55,300 nt of DNA, taken from contig CALDYP010000015.1 in assembly GCA_937944445.1 (NCBI GenBank), forward strand, positions 1 to 55,300, given 5' to 3'. This document shows, in pieces, positions 35,077 to 43,232 of this stretch. How positions within the stretch are numbered: the first letter of the stretch is position 1; each line of letters opens with the position of its first letter. The notes beneath the pieces are model-generated. The model did not search any database, had not been told where the DNA came from, and saw nothing but the letters and a program-made list of their open reading frames with translations. The stretch is from an uncultured Anaerolineae bacterium (GTDB taxonomy: Bacteria > Chloroflexota > Anaerolineae > Aggregatilineales > Phototrophicaceae). The translations under genes were made by a program, and so were the position numbers.

Positions 35077-37352
35077 GAGCGGCCTCCGTTGTGATGATGG
35101 CTGCGCTGGCGGCTCTCCCACCAGCCGCGCAGGGCGGCCAGCGGGCGGGCCTCGCTGTTCTGTGCGGTGGGGCGGCTGCCGGTGTTCCACGTGATGATCA
35201 ACTCGCGGCGGGCGCGCGTGATGCCCACGTAGAGCAGGCGCAGGCGCTCGGCCGCGTAGTCGTAACGGGCGTCTGCGCTGGCCGCGCCTTCGGCGTATTC
35301 GCGCGCGTGGATGAGCGCCTCAAGCTGCGCCAGCGCCTCGGCTTGCAGGTTCAGCTTGTCGCGCAGATACCACTTGTCGCTGATGAAGCTGTCGAAGCTG
35401 TCCGCTGATGGGAAGTCGTAATTGCTGACGGAGATCAAGTAGACGCGATCCCACTCGAGGCCTTTCGCCTTGTGGATAGTCGTTACGGCGACTTTGCCCT
35501 TGTGCTGGTTGGGGTCGAAGGCGTCTTCCTCGTCGCCGCTGGCGCTGAACTTGCGGTTACCTTTGGCGATCTCCAGCAGTTCCTCGACCCAATCGGGCAG
35601 TCGGCTGTGGGGGTGCAGCGCCGCAAAGCGCGCCAGATACGACGCGGCGTTGTAAGCCGTGGCCAGCTCGGCTTGCTGCACGAAGAGCGAATTGGCCAAC
35701 GTCAAGATCAGTTGGTCGATGGGCAAGTCCAGCGCCCGCGTCCAGTCGTTCACCCACGCGCGGAACGCCCCCAAATGGTCGGACAGCGCTTCATCGTCGG
35801 GCACGCTGCCGCTGTGGAGCCAGTCGCGTTCAGTCGGCGCGAGGAAGTCCTCGACTCGTTCGATCTGGCGCAGCAGCGCCGCCACCTGCGCGGTCTGCTC
35901 GGCGGCGTCGCGGTCGTTGCGCTCGTCGCGCCGCCAGACCTCGTAGACCTTCGCCAGTCGGCGCGGGTCATCGGGGGCGAGCAGGTATTGCAGCAGAATC
36001 GTCAGCGAGCCGACGACAGCGCGCGCCCCGGTGGTGGACTTCAAGTTCTCGACGTAGGGGATGCCGGCTGCTTTCAACGCTTTGACCATCTCCGCGCCGC
36101 TGTAGTTCAGCGGGGTGAGGACGGCGGCGGTTTGCTGGGCGCTCTCAGGGGTTTCCAGCCACCGCTTGAGCGAGTCGATCACCGCTTCGCGCTCTTCAGC
36201 GGGGGCAAACGCCCTCGCCGAGAGAAAGACGCGCGTCGGGTCGTCGGGCGGGTTAGGCTGTGGATCGTTGGGCGGCGTGAGCTTGATGTGGGGCGTCGTG
36301 AGCGGCTGGCGCGCGCGCACCGCAGGAATCGGGTGCGCGTTCATCGTCCAGTCGATCAGATGGTTGGCAAGGTCGATGATGCTGGGCATGCAGCGCCCGC
36401 TCTCTGGCAGTTCACAGGGCTGCACGCCGTCCTCTGTCAGGAAGCGGCGCAAGAACTCTGGGCTGGCGGTGGTGAACGTCTCAAAGATCGCTTGGTTCGG
36501 GTCGCCCACGCGCACCCAATTTCCGTCGTCGCCCACCAGCTTCCGCAGGATCTGCTCTTGCAGGGCGCTGCTGTCCTGCGCTTCGTCCTCGAGGAGGTAA
36601 GGGTAGCGCCGCCGCAGCCGCTGCAAGTAGTCGGCGTCCTGCTCCAGCACGTGCAGCGCCAGCCGGATCAAGTCTTGGAAGTCCACTGCGCCGCGATAGC
36701 GCAGCCCGCGCTCGTAGGACTCGTAGACGCGCAGGCACGCCTCTAACAGCGGCAGGGGGCGCTCGCTGGCCTCATAGGCGCGGCGCAGGCGGCGCTCGTC
36801 GTACTGCTCGTCTTTGGCTTTGCGGATGAACGCGCTGGCGACGTCAACCAGCAGATCAGGCAGGTAGCGGTCGCGGATGTGCTGCTTGGCCTGATGCTCG
36901 GGCGCAAGGTAGGGGTCGAACAAGTCGCTGTGGGTGCGCCAGTAGGCGGTGGCCGCGTCGCGCAGCAGGTCGTCGCTGTCGCGCTCGTCGAGCACGCTGA
37001 AATCGTCGGCGAGGCCGGCCAGCGCAGGCCGCCCGCGCACGATGTCGTTGGCGAGGCTGTGCAGCGTCACGACGCGGTAGCCGAGGCCGGGCGGCAGCTT
37101 GAACTCGTCGCGCAGGAAGCGCGCCATCGACGCGGCGAAGTTGCCCACGGCTGACCTGACGAGCGTCACGATCAGCACCTCTTGATCGTCGGCGAGGTCA
37201 GCGCGCGCCACCAGCCGCGCCGCCAAGTAGGACAGCGTGGCCGTCTTGCCGCTGCCCGGCACAGCCGCCACGCCCATCCGCCCACGCTCATACGCCAGCA
37301 CGCGCGCCTGCCCCGGGCGCGGCTGGAAGGCGGTTTTAGTCAGCTCGGTCAT
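35073..37352 (-). CDS. UvrD/Rep-family DNA helicase, complete motor
   Basis: A 759-residue superfamily 1A helicase. Motif I is AVPGSGKTATL (30-40), motif II LLEDEAQDSS (253-262), motif III VGDPNQAIFETF (282-293), motif V TTIHKAKGLEWDRVYL (about 630) and motif VI LLYVGITRARREL (about 715), so ATPase activity is expected. It differs from classical UvrD in motif II (DEAQDS), as in AddA/AdnB-type enzymes. AGGGGG precedes the ATG. It overlaps its upstream neighbour by 17 bp and its downstream nuclease gene by 4 bp, which implies a complex of the three products. Confidence 0.92.
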   Translation of the reverse strand: MTELTKTAFQPRPGQARVLAYERGRMGVAAVPGSGKTATLSYLAARLVARADLADDQEVLIVTLVRSAVGNFAASMARFLRDEFKLPPGLGYRVVTLHSLANDIVRGRPALAGLADDFSVLDERDSDDLLRDAATAYWRTHSDLFDPYLAPEHQAKQHIRDRYLPDLLVDVASAFIRKAKDEQYDERRLRRAYEASERPLPLLEACLRVYESYERGLRYRGAVDFQDLIRLALHVLEQDADYLQRLRRRYPYLLEDEAQDSSALQEQILRKLVGDDGNWVRVGDPNQAIFETFTTASPEFLRRFLTEDGVQPCELPESGRCMPSIIDLANHLIDWTMNAHPIPAVRARQPLTTPHIKLTPPNDPQPNPPDDPTRVFLSARAFAPAEEREAVIDSLKRWLETPESAQQTAAVLTPLNYSGAEMVKALKAAGIPYVENLKSTTGARAVVGSLTILLQYLLAPDDPRRLAKVYEVWRRDERNDRDAAEQTAQVAALLRQIERVEDFLAPTERDWLHSGSVPDDEALSDHLGAFRAWVNDWTRALDLPIDQLILTLANSLFVQQAELATAYNAASYLARFAALHPHSRLPDWVEELLEIAKGNRKFSASGDEEDAFDPNQHKGKVAVTTIHKAKGLEWDRVYLISVSNYDFPSADSFDSFISDKWYLRDKLNLQAEALAQLEALIHAREYAEGAASADARYDYAAERLRLLYVGITRARRELIITWNTGSRPTAQNSEARPLAALRGWWESRQRSHHHNGGRS

Positions 37353-39477
37353 AGGTCGCCCCCTCTCGTTGAACGCGCCGCAGCATCTGATGGATCGTCA
37401 TCAGCAGCGCGCCGCGCTGCTCTGTGCCCTGCTCGCTGAGCTGGTTGTAGCCCAAGTAAACCCGCTTGCGGCAGCGGCGCAGCAGCCCGCTGATGAGCGT
37501 GTACAACTCGTGCCGCCCCGCGTTGAACTCGTCGTCGTCCGTCCAGACGCGCCCCTGCGGCCAATGGCGATTGAGGATGTAGGGCTGCGTCAGCGGTTGG
37601 TACAGGCGCTGACCCCAACCGCTGCTGCCGATGTCCAACCAGAACTGATAATCCACCGCGAAGTTGTTCATCAAGAAGGCGTGCGCGGGGGCAATTAGCA
37701 CGGCGGCCTCGGGCTTGCGCGTGGGCACGTCTACGTACTGATTAGCGATCACACCGTCTAACACGCTGCGGACGTACTCCGCGGGCAGGTCAAGCTCAGG
37801 GTCGATCCGCGCCACCACCTGACGGAACTCACGGGCCGAGTCGATCAAATTCGCGGTGATGTGGGCGGCGTCTAAGCTGCGGTGGAAGCCGAACTGCGGC
37901 TGTGACAAGACCTCCCCGAACAGGCGGCTGAGGAAGACATCCAGCGGCAGCGGTGGCTCGGCTTGGTAGTCCCTCAGCCACTCGTAGAGCGTCTGATAGC
38001 GCTGGCCGACGGTGTAAGTGATGCGCTCTTGTGCGTCCGATGGGACGGCGTCAAACGGCTTGAGCTGCCCTTGTCGCGGGTCATAAACGTGCGCCACCAA
38101 CAGGCGCGCCCGCACGACGTCCAGCGCGCCGAGGCTGGCCATCAACGCGCTGATGACCTCGTGCGAGGTGGGGCGCGGCTGGTTGAGTTCCCAGTGCGGA
38201 TGAGCGAGCCGCGCCAGTGTGAGCAGGGTGCGCGTGGCTGGCTCATCGCGCAGCGCGCGCGACGGGCGCAGCGCACGGTGCGGCACGCCCTGCGCGTCGA
38301 GGCGCGTCTCTAACAGGTGGCGCAGCGCGTCCGGCAGGAAGGCCGACAGTAAGACGATCTCGTTGGGGGGTACGCCTTCTTCGTGGATGAGTTGGTGCGT
38401 TTCACTCGCCACCCAGTCGAGCATCTGCGGCAGGTAGCGCAGAGTCTCAGGCAGCTCGTAGGCCTCGCGCAGCTTGTCTCTGACGGTTTCAGGATCAGCG
38501 TCAGGGGCGGGGCGGTTGAGCGTGCGCGCGAACTCGGCTTGGAAGGCGGCCACCGCTGCCGACATGATGCGCTGACGGTCGAGCTGCGCGTGAACGTCAC
38601 ACAGGTCTTTCAGCGCGTAGGCAGTGGCCGGGTCTGCGCCGAGGAAGCGCCGATGCCCGCCTTCCTCGTCGTAGATCAATAGCGCCGACTTGACCACTGG
38701 CAGCCACCGTGCCAGCACGTCGTGCAGCGCGGGCGAGTCCTCTTCGATGTTGTCTACGAGGATGTGCTGATACTGCCGGGTGAGGTGGTTGAACACCTCT
38801 TTGCGCGGCAGCAGATGATCCATGAAGATGGCCATCTGCAGCGAGTAGTCCATCAGGTTGCGCTGGCGGCACAGCTCGCGGAACTCGTTGGCGCAGGCCT
38901 GCGCGTCGTCGTAGATGCGCTTTTGTTCGTCTGCGCCGCCCCACGCTGCCTTGAGCCGCTCGCCTAGCTCGGTGTGGGGGAAGCCGACCAGCGCCGCCTT
39001 GTTCAAGTTGTCGACGATCTGCGTGTAGAGGCGGTAGGGGCTGGCGTGGACGCTGTTGAACAACTGGTGCTGTTCGATGAACGGGGCAAGGTAGCGCCGC
39101 ATGTAATACTGCACCAGCTCCAAGCTCAGATCGTGCGGCGGCTCCAATGGGTTCTCAAAGCCCAAGTCCGCTGCCACTAGCGGCAGGTAGAGGTCGAGCA
39201 GCTCGGTGGCGATGCCGCTGAGGGTGGCCACGCGGACGGACGAACTGCCCGCGGTGCGCGCCCGCCGCAGCGCCCCGCGCCACTGCAAGCCGAGCGTCGG
39301 CTGCGGCACGAGGATCAAAATTCGCCCGGCTGGCACGCCCGCCTTGAGCAGCCCTTTCACGCGCTCGATGCCTGCCGTCGTCTTGCCCGTCCCGGCGACC
39401 CCCTCCACGAACACCCGCGCATCGTAGTGCTCCTCGGCGATCACGCGCTGCTGCTTCAGCAGGTTCATAGGCGACAC
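37336..39477 (-). CDS. UvrD-like helicase-fold protein with degenerate Walker B
   Basis: A 713-residue protein with a complete P-loop (GVAGTGKTT, 26-34) and SF1-like layout, but motif II reads HILVDNIEEDSP (238-249), with Asp242-Asn-Ile-Glu-Glu instead of DExQ, and motifs III and VI are weak (RRFLGADPATAY at about 270; VYLGYNQLSEQG near 680). It can probably bind ATP but may not be a motor. Its place beside a competent helicase and a nuclease recalls AddB or AdnA, the partner subunits of AddAB/AdnAB. Two starts are possible, GTG at 39477 or ATG at 39468. It heads the operon that runs down to recJ. Confidence 0.85.
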   Translation of the reverse strand: MSPMNLLKQQRVIAEEHYDARVFVEGVAGTGKTTAGIERVKGLLKAGVPAGRILILVPQPTLGLQWRGALRRARTAGSSSVRVATLSGIATELLDLYLPLVAADLGFENPLEPPHDLSLELVQYYMRRYLAPFIEQHQLFNSVHASPYRLYTQIVDNLNKAALVGFPHTELGERLKAAWGGADEQKRIYDDAQACANEFRELCRQRNLMDYSLQMAIFMDHLLPRKEVFNHLTRQYQHILVDNIEEDSPALHDVLARWLPVVKSALLIYDEEGGHRRFLGADPATAYALKDLCDVHAQLDRQRIMSAAVAAFQAEFARTLNRPAPDADPETVRDKLREAYELPETLRYLPQMLDWVASETHQLIHEEGVPPNEIVLLSAFLPDALRHLLETRLDAQGVPHRALRPSRALRDEPATRTLLTLARLAHPHWELNQPRPTSHEVISALMASLGALDVVRARLLVAHVYDPRQGQLKPFDAVPSDAQERITYTVGQRYQTLYEWLRDYQAEPPLPLDVFLSRLFGEVLSQPQFGFHRSLDAAHITANLIDSAREFRQVVARIDPELDLPAEYVRSVLDGVIANQYVDVPTRKPEAAVLIAPAHAFLMNNFAVDYQFWLDIGSSGWGQRLYQPLTQPYILNRHWPQGRVWTDDDEFNAGRHELYTLISGLLRRCRKRVYLGYNQLSEQGTEQRGALLMTIHQMLRRVQREGATYDRAD

Positions 39478-39532
39478 ATCCCGCTCAGATCAAAACAAAT
39501 GTGCGGTTGATTGTAGCATAAAATACACCAGA

Positions 39533-39615
39533 GGCTGAAGCCCCCTTCAGGGAGCGCGCCCTAGCCGAGTGCTTCAGCGCTCGGCGGCCTGAGCCACACC
39601 CGCGGCCGAAGCCCC
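39533..39615. repeat. 71-bp-period repeat, copy at 39.5 kb
   Basis: The sequence contains GGCTGAAGCCCC at 39533 and GGCCGAAGCCCC at 39604, a period of 71 bases, with the hairpin GCCGAGTGC-TTCA-GCGCTCGGC between. Its reverse complement is the same repeat as at 48669-48756 but starts at a different point in the unit. Confidence 0.85.
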
Positions 39616-39631
39616 TGCAGGCGCAGCATCG

Positions 39632-39740
39632 CAGGGACAGGGCCTGCCCTGTCCGTTTTCTGTTCAGGCACGGCAAGCCCCTGTCGGGAGAAGGGAGTGG
39701 GGGTTGAGGCCTTTTACGAGCGCGACAGGTCGCGTCGCTA
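39632..39740 (+). repeat. Composite intergenic repeat, copy at 39.7 kb
   Basis: The hairpin GGACAGGGCCTGCCCTGTCC (39635-39654) is followed by a T-run with CTGTTC, GGCACGGCAAGCCC, TCGGGAGAAGGG, TTGAGGCCT and a second hairpin CGAC-AG-GTCG ending at the MaoC gene stop. Module order matches the minus-strand copy at 11751-11838. Confidence 0.87.
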
Positions 39741-40208
39741 CTCGGCAGGCTTAGAAGCGATGAGCGCCGTCCACTTTCCTTCTTGGACGACCGTGCCATC
39801 CTGCTTAACGATCTTGACCGACTGCGTCAGCCAGCCGCCGTTGAACTTGGGCGCGTCGGTCTTTTCGACGGTGGTCATCTCTACGTGAATCGTGTCGCCG
39901 ATGAACACAGGCGCTTTGAAGGTGAACTCAAGGCCGCGGAAGGCGAGGATCGTCTTGAGGTTCGCGCCGAGGCTGTTCACGAGGCCGGTGGCAAAGCTCA
40001 AGGTCAGCATGCCGTGGGCGATGCGCTGGCCGAACATCGAGCCTTTCATGTACTCGGCGTCGAAGTGCAGCGGGTTGTAGTCGCCGATGATGCCGCCGAA
40101 GTTCACAATGTCCGCCTCGGTGATGGTGCGCGCTGCGGTGACGTGCACATCGCCGACGTTGGCTTCATCGTAGTAGTAGCCCATTGGGCCGTTGGGGGTG
40201 TAACGCAT
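39738..40208 (-). CDS. MaoC-like (R)-specific enoyl-CoA hydratase
   Basis: A 156-residue hot-dog fold hydratase. The catalytic Asp and His lie in GDYNPLHFD (about 42-50), inside the hydratase-2 motif that continues to GQRIAHGMLTLSF (about 60-72). Such enzymes hydrate trans-2-enoyl-CoA to (R)-3-hydroxyacyl-CoA in fatty acid or polyhydroxyalkanoate pathways. The gene stands alone, and its stop codon abuts the repeat to the left. Confidence 0.9.
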   Translation of the reverse strand: MRYTPNGPMGYYYDEANVGDVHVTAARTITEADIVNFGGIIGDYNPLHFDAEYMKGSMFGQRIAHGMLTLSFATGLVNSLGANLKTILAFRGLEFTFKAPVFIGDTIHVEMTTVEKTDAPKFNGGWLTQSVKIVKQDGTVVQEGKWTALIASKPAE

Positions 40209-40330
40209 CAGTAAGCATCCTTCAAATCGTAAAGGAACTATTCAACGCATTTGATATTACCATAGAGATGATGAAGCTGTCGAAAGGTTGACGTGCGCAG
40301 CCTCACACGCTGCAAATGGAGGGTAGCCAC

Positions 40331-40738
40331 ATGGAATCAATCGACACAGAGGAACTGCAAGCGCGCACAGAAGCCGGGCTGGCGCGGCACAAAAAGCTCA
40401 TCCCGTTGATCATGTTCCCCGCGAGCGTCGTCATCTACGTTTTGTTCATGGCTCTCGCGCTCACCGCGGGCATGGCGCAAGGGGCCGGCGATGCCGTGGC
40501 GATGGCGCTGATTGGCGGGTTCATGGCGCTGGTGATCAACGGGATCACCATGCTCACGATGGGTGGGGCGTTCGATCAAACCCTGAGGCCGCAGATCTTG
40601 GCGCAAGAGATGGCCAAGATGCTGCAAGACCACAAGCGCAAAATTCCCCCCAAACGCCTTGAGGATGAACTCATCGACGAGGAGGAAGTGGTCATGTTAG
40701 GCGACGACGGCGAGCTGTATCGGCAGCGCCGTGCGTGA
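40331..40738 (+). CDS. Small two-span membrane protein
   Basis: A 135-residue protein with two membrane helices (about 20-44 and 50-76) and a charged C-terminal half with acidic clusters (LIDEEEVVML). The ATG at 40331, preceded by GGAGGG, is preferred over an upstream in-frame ATG at 40316 that coincides with the ribosome site. No family was recognised. Confidence 0.72.
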   Translation: MESIDTEELQARTEAGLARHKKLIPLIMFPASVVIYVLFMALALTAGMAQGAGDAVAMALIGGFMALVINGITMLTMGGAFDQTLRPQILAQEMAKMLQDHKRKIPPKRLEDELIDEEEVVMLGDDGELYRQRRA

Positions 40739-40740
40739 GC

Positions 40741-40772
40741 AAAAACGCCCCGTGGCAAGATCTCCACGGGGC
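40741..40772 (-). terminator. Rho-independent terminator for the DUF2892 gene
   Basis: A 9-bp stem GCCCCGTGG / CCACGGGGC (40747-40772) with an 8-base loop is followed, on the minus strand, by a GTTTTTGC tract. It ends the leftward DUF2892 transcript and also separates it from the convergent membrane-protein gene. Confidence 0.88.
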
Positions 40773-40782
40773 AGTTGAAAGG

Positions 40783-40998
40783 TTACGCGAGGTCTTTGCC
40801 AGAGAGCGGCGCGCCGATGATTGGGCCGATTAAGCAGACGTTGAACACGCCTGCCAAGATCGGCACGACGCCGACTGCTGCAAGGATCAGCCCGGCAGTG
40901 TCGCCGACGACGGCCAACCCCAAGACGATCAACACCACGCCGAGGACGACGCGCGCCCCACGGCCCACTGGGCCAGCCATGAATTTTGCGAGTGCCAT
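40783..40998 (-). CDS. DUF2892 family inner membrane protein
   Basis: A 71-residue protein with two helices (about 16-33 and 36-58) matching the YgaP transmembrane-domain family (DUF2892): RxxLGxxLIxLGLAVVGDTAGLIL-type core and NVCLIGPIIG at the end. In YgaP it anchors a rhodanese domain; here it stands alone, as is common, with unknown function. AGGAGG lies 7 bases before the ATG, and a clear terminator follows. Confidence 0.85.
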   Translation of the reverse strand: MALAKFMAGPVGRGARVVLGVVLIVLGLAVVGDTAGLILAAVGVVPILAGVFNVCLIGPIIGAPLSGKDLA

Positions 40999-41033
40999 CT
41001 TGTGACCTCCTGTATGCTTTGCTGAACTGGGGA

Positions 41034-41053
41034 GGGCGAGCCGCGGCTCGCCC
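41034..41053. repeat. 20-bp perfect palindrome between the DUF2892 and lipoprotein-repeat genes
   Basis: GGGCGAGCCGCGGCTCGCCC is a perfect inverted repeat, with AACTGG/CCCAGTT partners outside it. It has no T-run; it may be an mRNA 3' end stabiliser or a protein site. Confidence 0.6.
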
Positions 41054-41112
41054 AGTTGAAGCTTTAACGTTAAGATGCGGCGTGATACCTCGTGCCTTAC
41101 GTCAGCGCGGCC

Positions 41113-41853
41113 TCACGGCTTGGCGACGAACCACACATCGCGGAAGAGGTGGCCGGTCGTGTCGCCGCGCGCGGCGTCGTTCACCCAGAAGTAGAGCGGC
41201 TGGCCGTTGTAGGCCACTTGCAGCGTGCCATCCGGACGCTCGAACGTGGTGAAAATGCCCGGGATGTTGACCGAGGTCACCAGCGCGTTGGCGCTTTCGA
41301 CGGTCAGCGGCGGCCAGTTGTTGGAGCACGGCTCGACGCAGCTGCTGGCGTTAGGCTCGTCGTTGGCGAAGGTGTAGAGCGTCATGCCATTGCCGCCGAC
41401 GAGGATGAAGCCCAGTTCCTCATCAAACTGCACGTAGACCGTCGCCGGCGTGGCCACCAGCCAGTTGCTGCGGAAGTTGTGGCCGGTCGCGTCGCCGGGC
41501 TGCTGGTCGTTCACCCAGAAGTAAAGCGGCATCTGGTTGTACGTCACTTGCAGCGTGCCGTCGGCGCGCTCGATCGTGCCGATCTCGCCGGGGATGCCCT
41601 CGCCCAGCGTCAGCATCTCAGCGCTGGCGACGGCGTAAGGCGGCCAGTTGTTCGTGCACGGCTCAACGCAGTTGGTCGTGTCGAGGCGATCCCGCTTGAA
41701 GGTGTAGAGCGTCATGCCGTTCTCAGCGACGAGCACCGGCCCCAGCCCGTTGATGTTGCGCACGGTGAGCGTGGCCGTTTCTTGCGCCGCCACCGCGAAC
41801 ACGCCCAGCACAACCGCCGCCGCGACAACCAAAAGACCTAACACTTTCTTCAT
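41113..41853 (-). CDS. Secreted double-repeat protein (COG4315/PF03640-like)
   Basis: A 246-residue exported protein: signal peptide 1-23 (ending AAQE) and two copies of the secreted lipoprotein repeat. Copy 1 (about 30-135) holds NGMTLYTFKRD, CVEPCTNNWPP and GTLQVTYNQMPLYFWVND; copy 2 (about 140-246) repeats this with NGMTLYTFAND, CVEPCSNNWPP and GTLQVAYNGQPLYFWVND. Each has a pair of conserved cysteines. The family's function is unknown; in other bacteria it is often controlled by an adjacent ECF sigma factor, and here such a gene diverges from it. AGGAG precedes the ATG. Confidence 0.9.
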   Translation of the reverse strand: MKKVLGLLVVAAAVVLGVFAVAAQETATLTVRNINGLGPVLVAENGMTLYTFKRDRLDTTNCVEPCTNNWPPYAVASAEMLTLGEGIPGEIGTIERADGTLQVTYNQMPLYFWVNDQQPGDATGHNFRSNWLVATPATVYVQFDEELGFILVGGNGMTLYTFANDEPNASSCVEPCSNNWPPLTVESANALVTSVNIPGIFTTFERPDGTLQVAYNGQPLYFWVNDAARGDTTGHLFRDVWFVAKP

Positions 41854-41876
41854 ACTCTATTTCTCCTCTTGTGATG

Positions 41877-41889
41877 ATCGTTAAACGAT
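41877..41889. promoter_or_regulatory. 13-bp palindrome between the secreted-repeat gene and the ECF sigma gene
   Basis: ATCGTTAAACGAT is symmetrical about one base. AACGAT also recurs just before the anti-sigma gene at about 42528 and 42535. It could be an operator or sigma-recognition site. No standard GGAAC/CGTC ECF promoter was identified. Confidence 0.4.
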
Positions 41890-41982
41890 GGGCCGCGCTG
41901 TGTTGCTTGTGCGCGGTCAGTACGCTATCGTAAGCGGGGCAGTCGCTGGATTGCCTTTCTCATCATCTGCTCAGGGGCGAAC

Positions 41983-42525
41983 ATGTCAGCTGATCCGACT
42001 GCGCTGCTGCGGCGCATCGCACAGGGGGATGAGCGCGCGCTGGAGGCGCTCTACGATGCCTACGCCAGCCGCGTGTACGGCCTTGCGCTGCGCGTCATGG
42101 GCGATGAATCGTTGGCGCAAGAGGTCACGCAGGATGTCTTCCTCAAAGTGTGGCAGCGCCCGCACACATGGAACCCTGAACGCGGCCAATTCAGCAGTTG
42201 GCTGCTGACGGTGGCGCGCTACACCGCGGTCGATCGCCTGCGGGCCGAGGCGCTGCGCAGCGGGCGCAGCGTGCCGCTGCTTGACGAATTCGACGCGCCC
42301 ACTGACGCTGACCCCGACCCCGCCGAGCATGACCGCCTGCGCGCGCTGCTGCGCCGCCTGCCCGATGAGCAGCGGCAGGTGATCGAGCTAGCCTACTTCC
42401 GCGGCCTGACCCACAGCGAACTCGCCGCCGCGCTCAACCTGCCGTTGGGGACGGTCAAAACGCGGCTGCGGGCGGGGCTGCAAAAGCTGCGCGCGCTGCT
42501 GATAAATCCAAATGACCACGAATGA
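41983..42525 (+). CDS. ECF-family RNA polymerase sigma factor
   Basis: A 180-residue group 4 sigma factor. Region 2 (about 18-85) contains DAYASRVYGLALRVMGDESLAQEVTQDVFLKVWQ-type sequence with the DVFLKVW core-binding element; region 4 (about 115-170) has LPDEQRQVIELAYFRGLTHSELAAALNLPLGTVKTRL-like helix-turn-helix. The downstream gene encodes an RskA-like anti-sigma factor, so it belongs to the SigK type. AGGGG precedes the ATG. Confidence 0.95.
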   Translation: MSADPTALLRRIAQGDERALEALYDAYASRVYGLALRVMGDESLAQEVTQDVFLKVWQRPHTWNPERGQFSSWLLTVARYTAVDRLRAEALRSGRSVPLLDEFDAPTDADPDPAEHDRLRALLRRLPDEQRQVIELAYFRGLTHSELAAALNLPLGTVKTRLRAGLQKLRALLINPNDHE

Positions 42526-42539
42526 ACGATAGCTAAACG

Positions 42540-43232
42540 ATGAACACGCCAGACGACACCCCCCACTCAGCATCCCCCTGCGACGCGCTGCGCGATCTGC
42601 TGCCAGCCTATGCGTTGGGCGCAGTTGATCCTGACGAAGCGCGCCAAGTCGAAGCGCTGCTGCGGCGCTGCCCCGACTGGCAGGTCGAATTAAACGCTTA
42701 TCAGCAGCTCAACGCTGAGCTAGCCGCGCTGCTGCCGCCGGTTGCCCCGCCCCCTAGCGTCAAGGCCGGCTTGATCCAAGCTGTCACTGCCCGCCCCAAG
42801 CGTCGGCGCTGGGCGTGGGGCTGGGTCGCCGCGGCCTGCCTGCTGATCGCGCTGGTCGTCTCGAACGCGGCATGGGCCGCGGTGGCCCGTCAACAAGCGC
42901 CGCTGGAACTTGTGCTGCATCCCGTTCAGGCCGACGCTGCGCCAGATGCCACAGGCCGCGTTCTATGGGCGCGCGCCGAACCGCAAGCCTTCCTCATCCT
43001 GTCGGGGCTGCCGCCGCTTGCGCCTGACCAGACCTATCAAGCGTGGGTGCGCGACGGCGAGCGCATCGTCAGCCTCGGCCTCGTTCAGCCGCAGCCAGAC
43101 GGCAGCGCTGCGCTCGTCTTTGATGGGGCGCTGCTCGCCGGGCGCTTTGACACGGTGGGCGTCACAGTGGAGCCAGCAGGCGGCAGCGCGTCGCCCACTA
43201 CTCCGCCGATCGTCCGCTGGCAGGGCGGTTAG
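42540..43232 (+). CDS. RskA-like membrane anti-sigma factor
   Basis: A 230-residue anti-sigma factor. The N-terminal cytoplasmic domain (1-70) has the LRDLLPAYALGAVDPDEARQVEALL helical pattern of zinc-less anti-sigma domains, one membrane helix lies at about 94-114, and the external RskA domain (about 120-225) contains GLPPLAPDQTYQAWVRDG and AALVFDGALL. It holds the ECF sigma factor inactive until an envelope signal triggers release, probably by proteolysis. It follows the sigma gene by 14 bp and its stop overlaps that of the convergent TIR-DarT gene. Confidence 0.9.
   Translation: MNTPDDTPHSASPCDALRDLLPAYALGAVDPDEARQVEALLRRCPDWQVELNAYQQLNAELAALLPPVAPPPSVKAGLIQAVTARPKRRRWAWGWVAAACLLIALVVSNAAWAAVARQQAPLELVLHPVQADAAPDATGRVLWARAEPQAFLILSGLPPLAPDQTYQAWVRDGERIVSLGLVQPQPDGSAALVFDGALLAGRFDTVGVTVEPAGGSASPTTPPIVRWQGG

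Noticed and set aside
35472..36746. 424-residue plus-strand ORF
   Set aside because: It is antisense to the helicase with full motifs; long antisense frames are common in GC-rich DNA.
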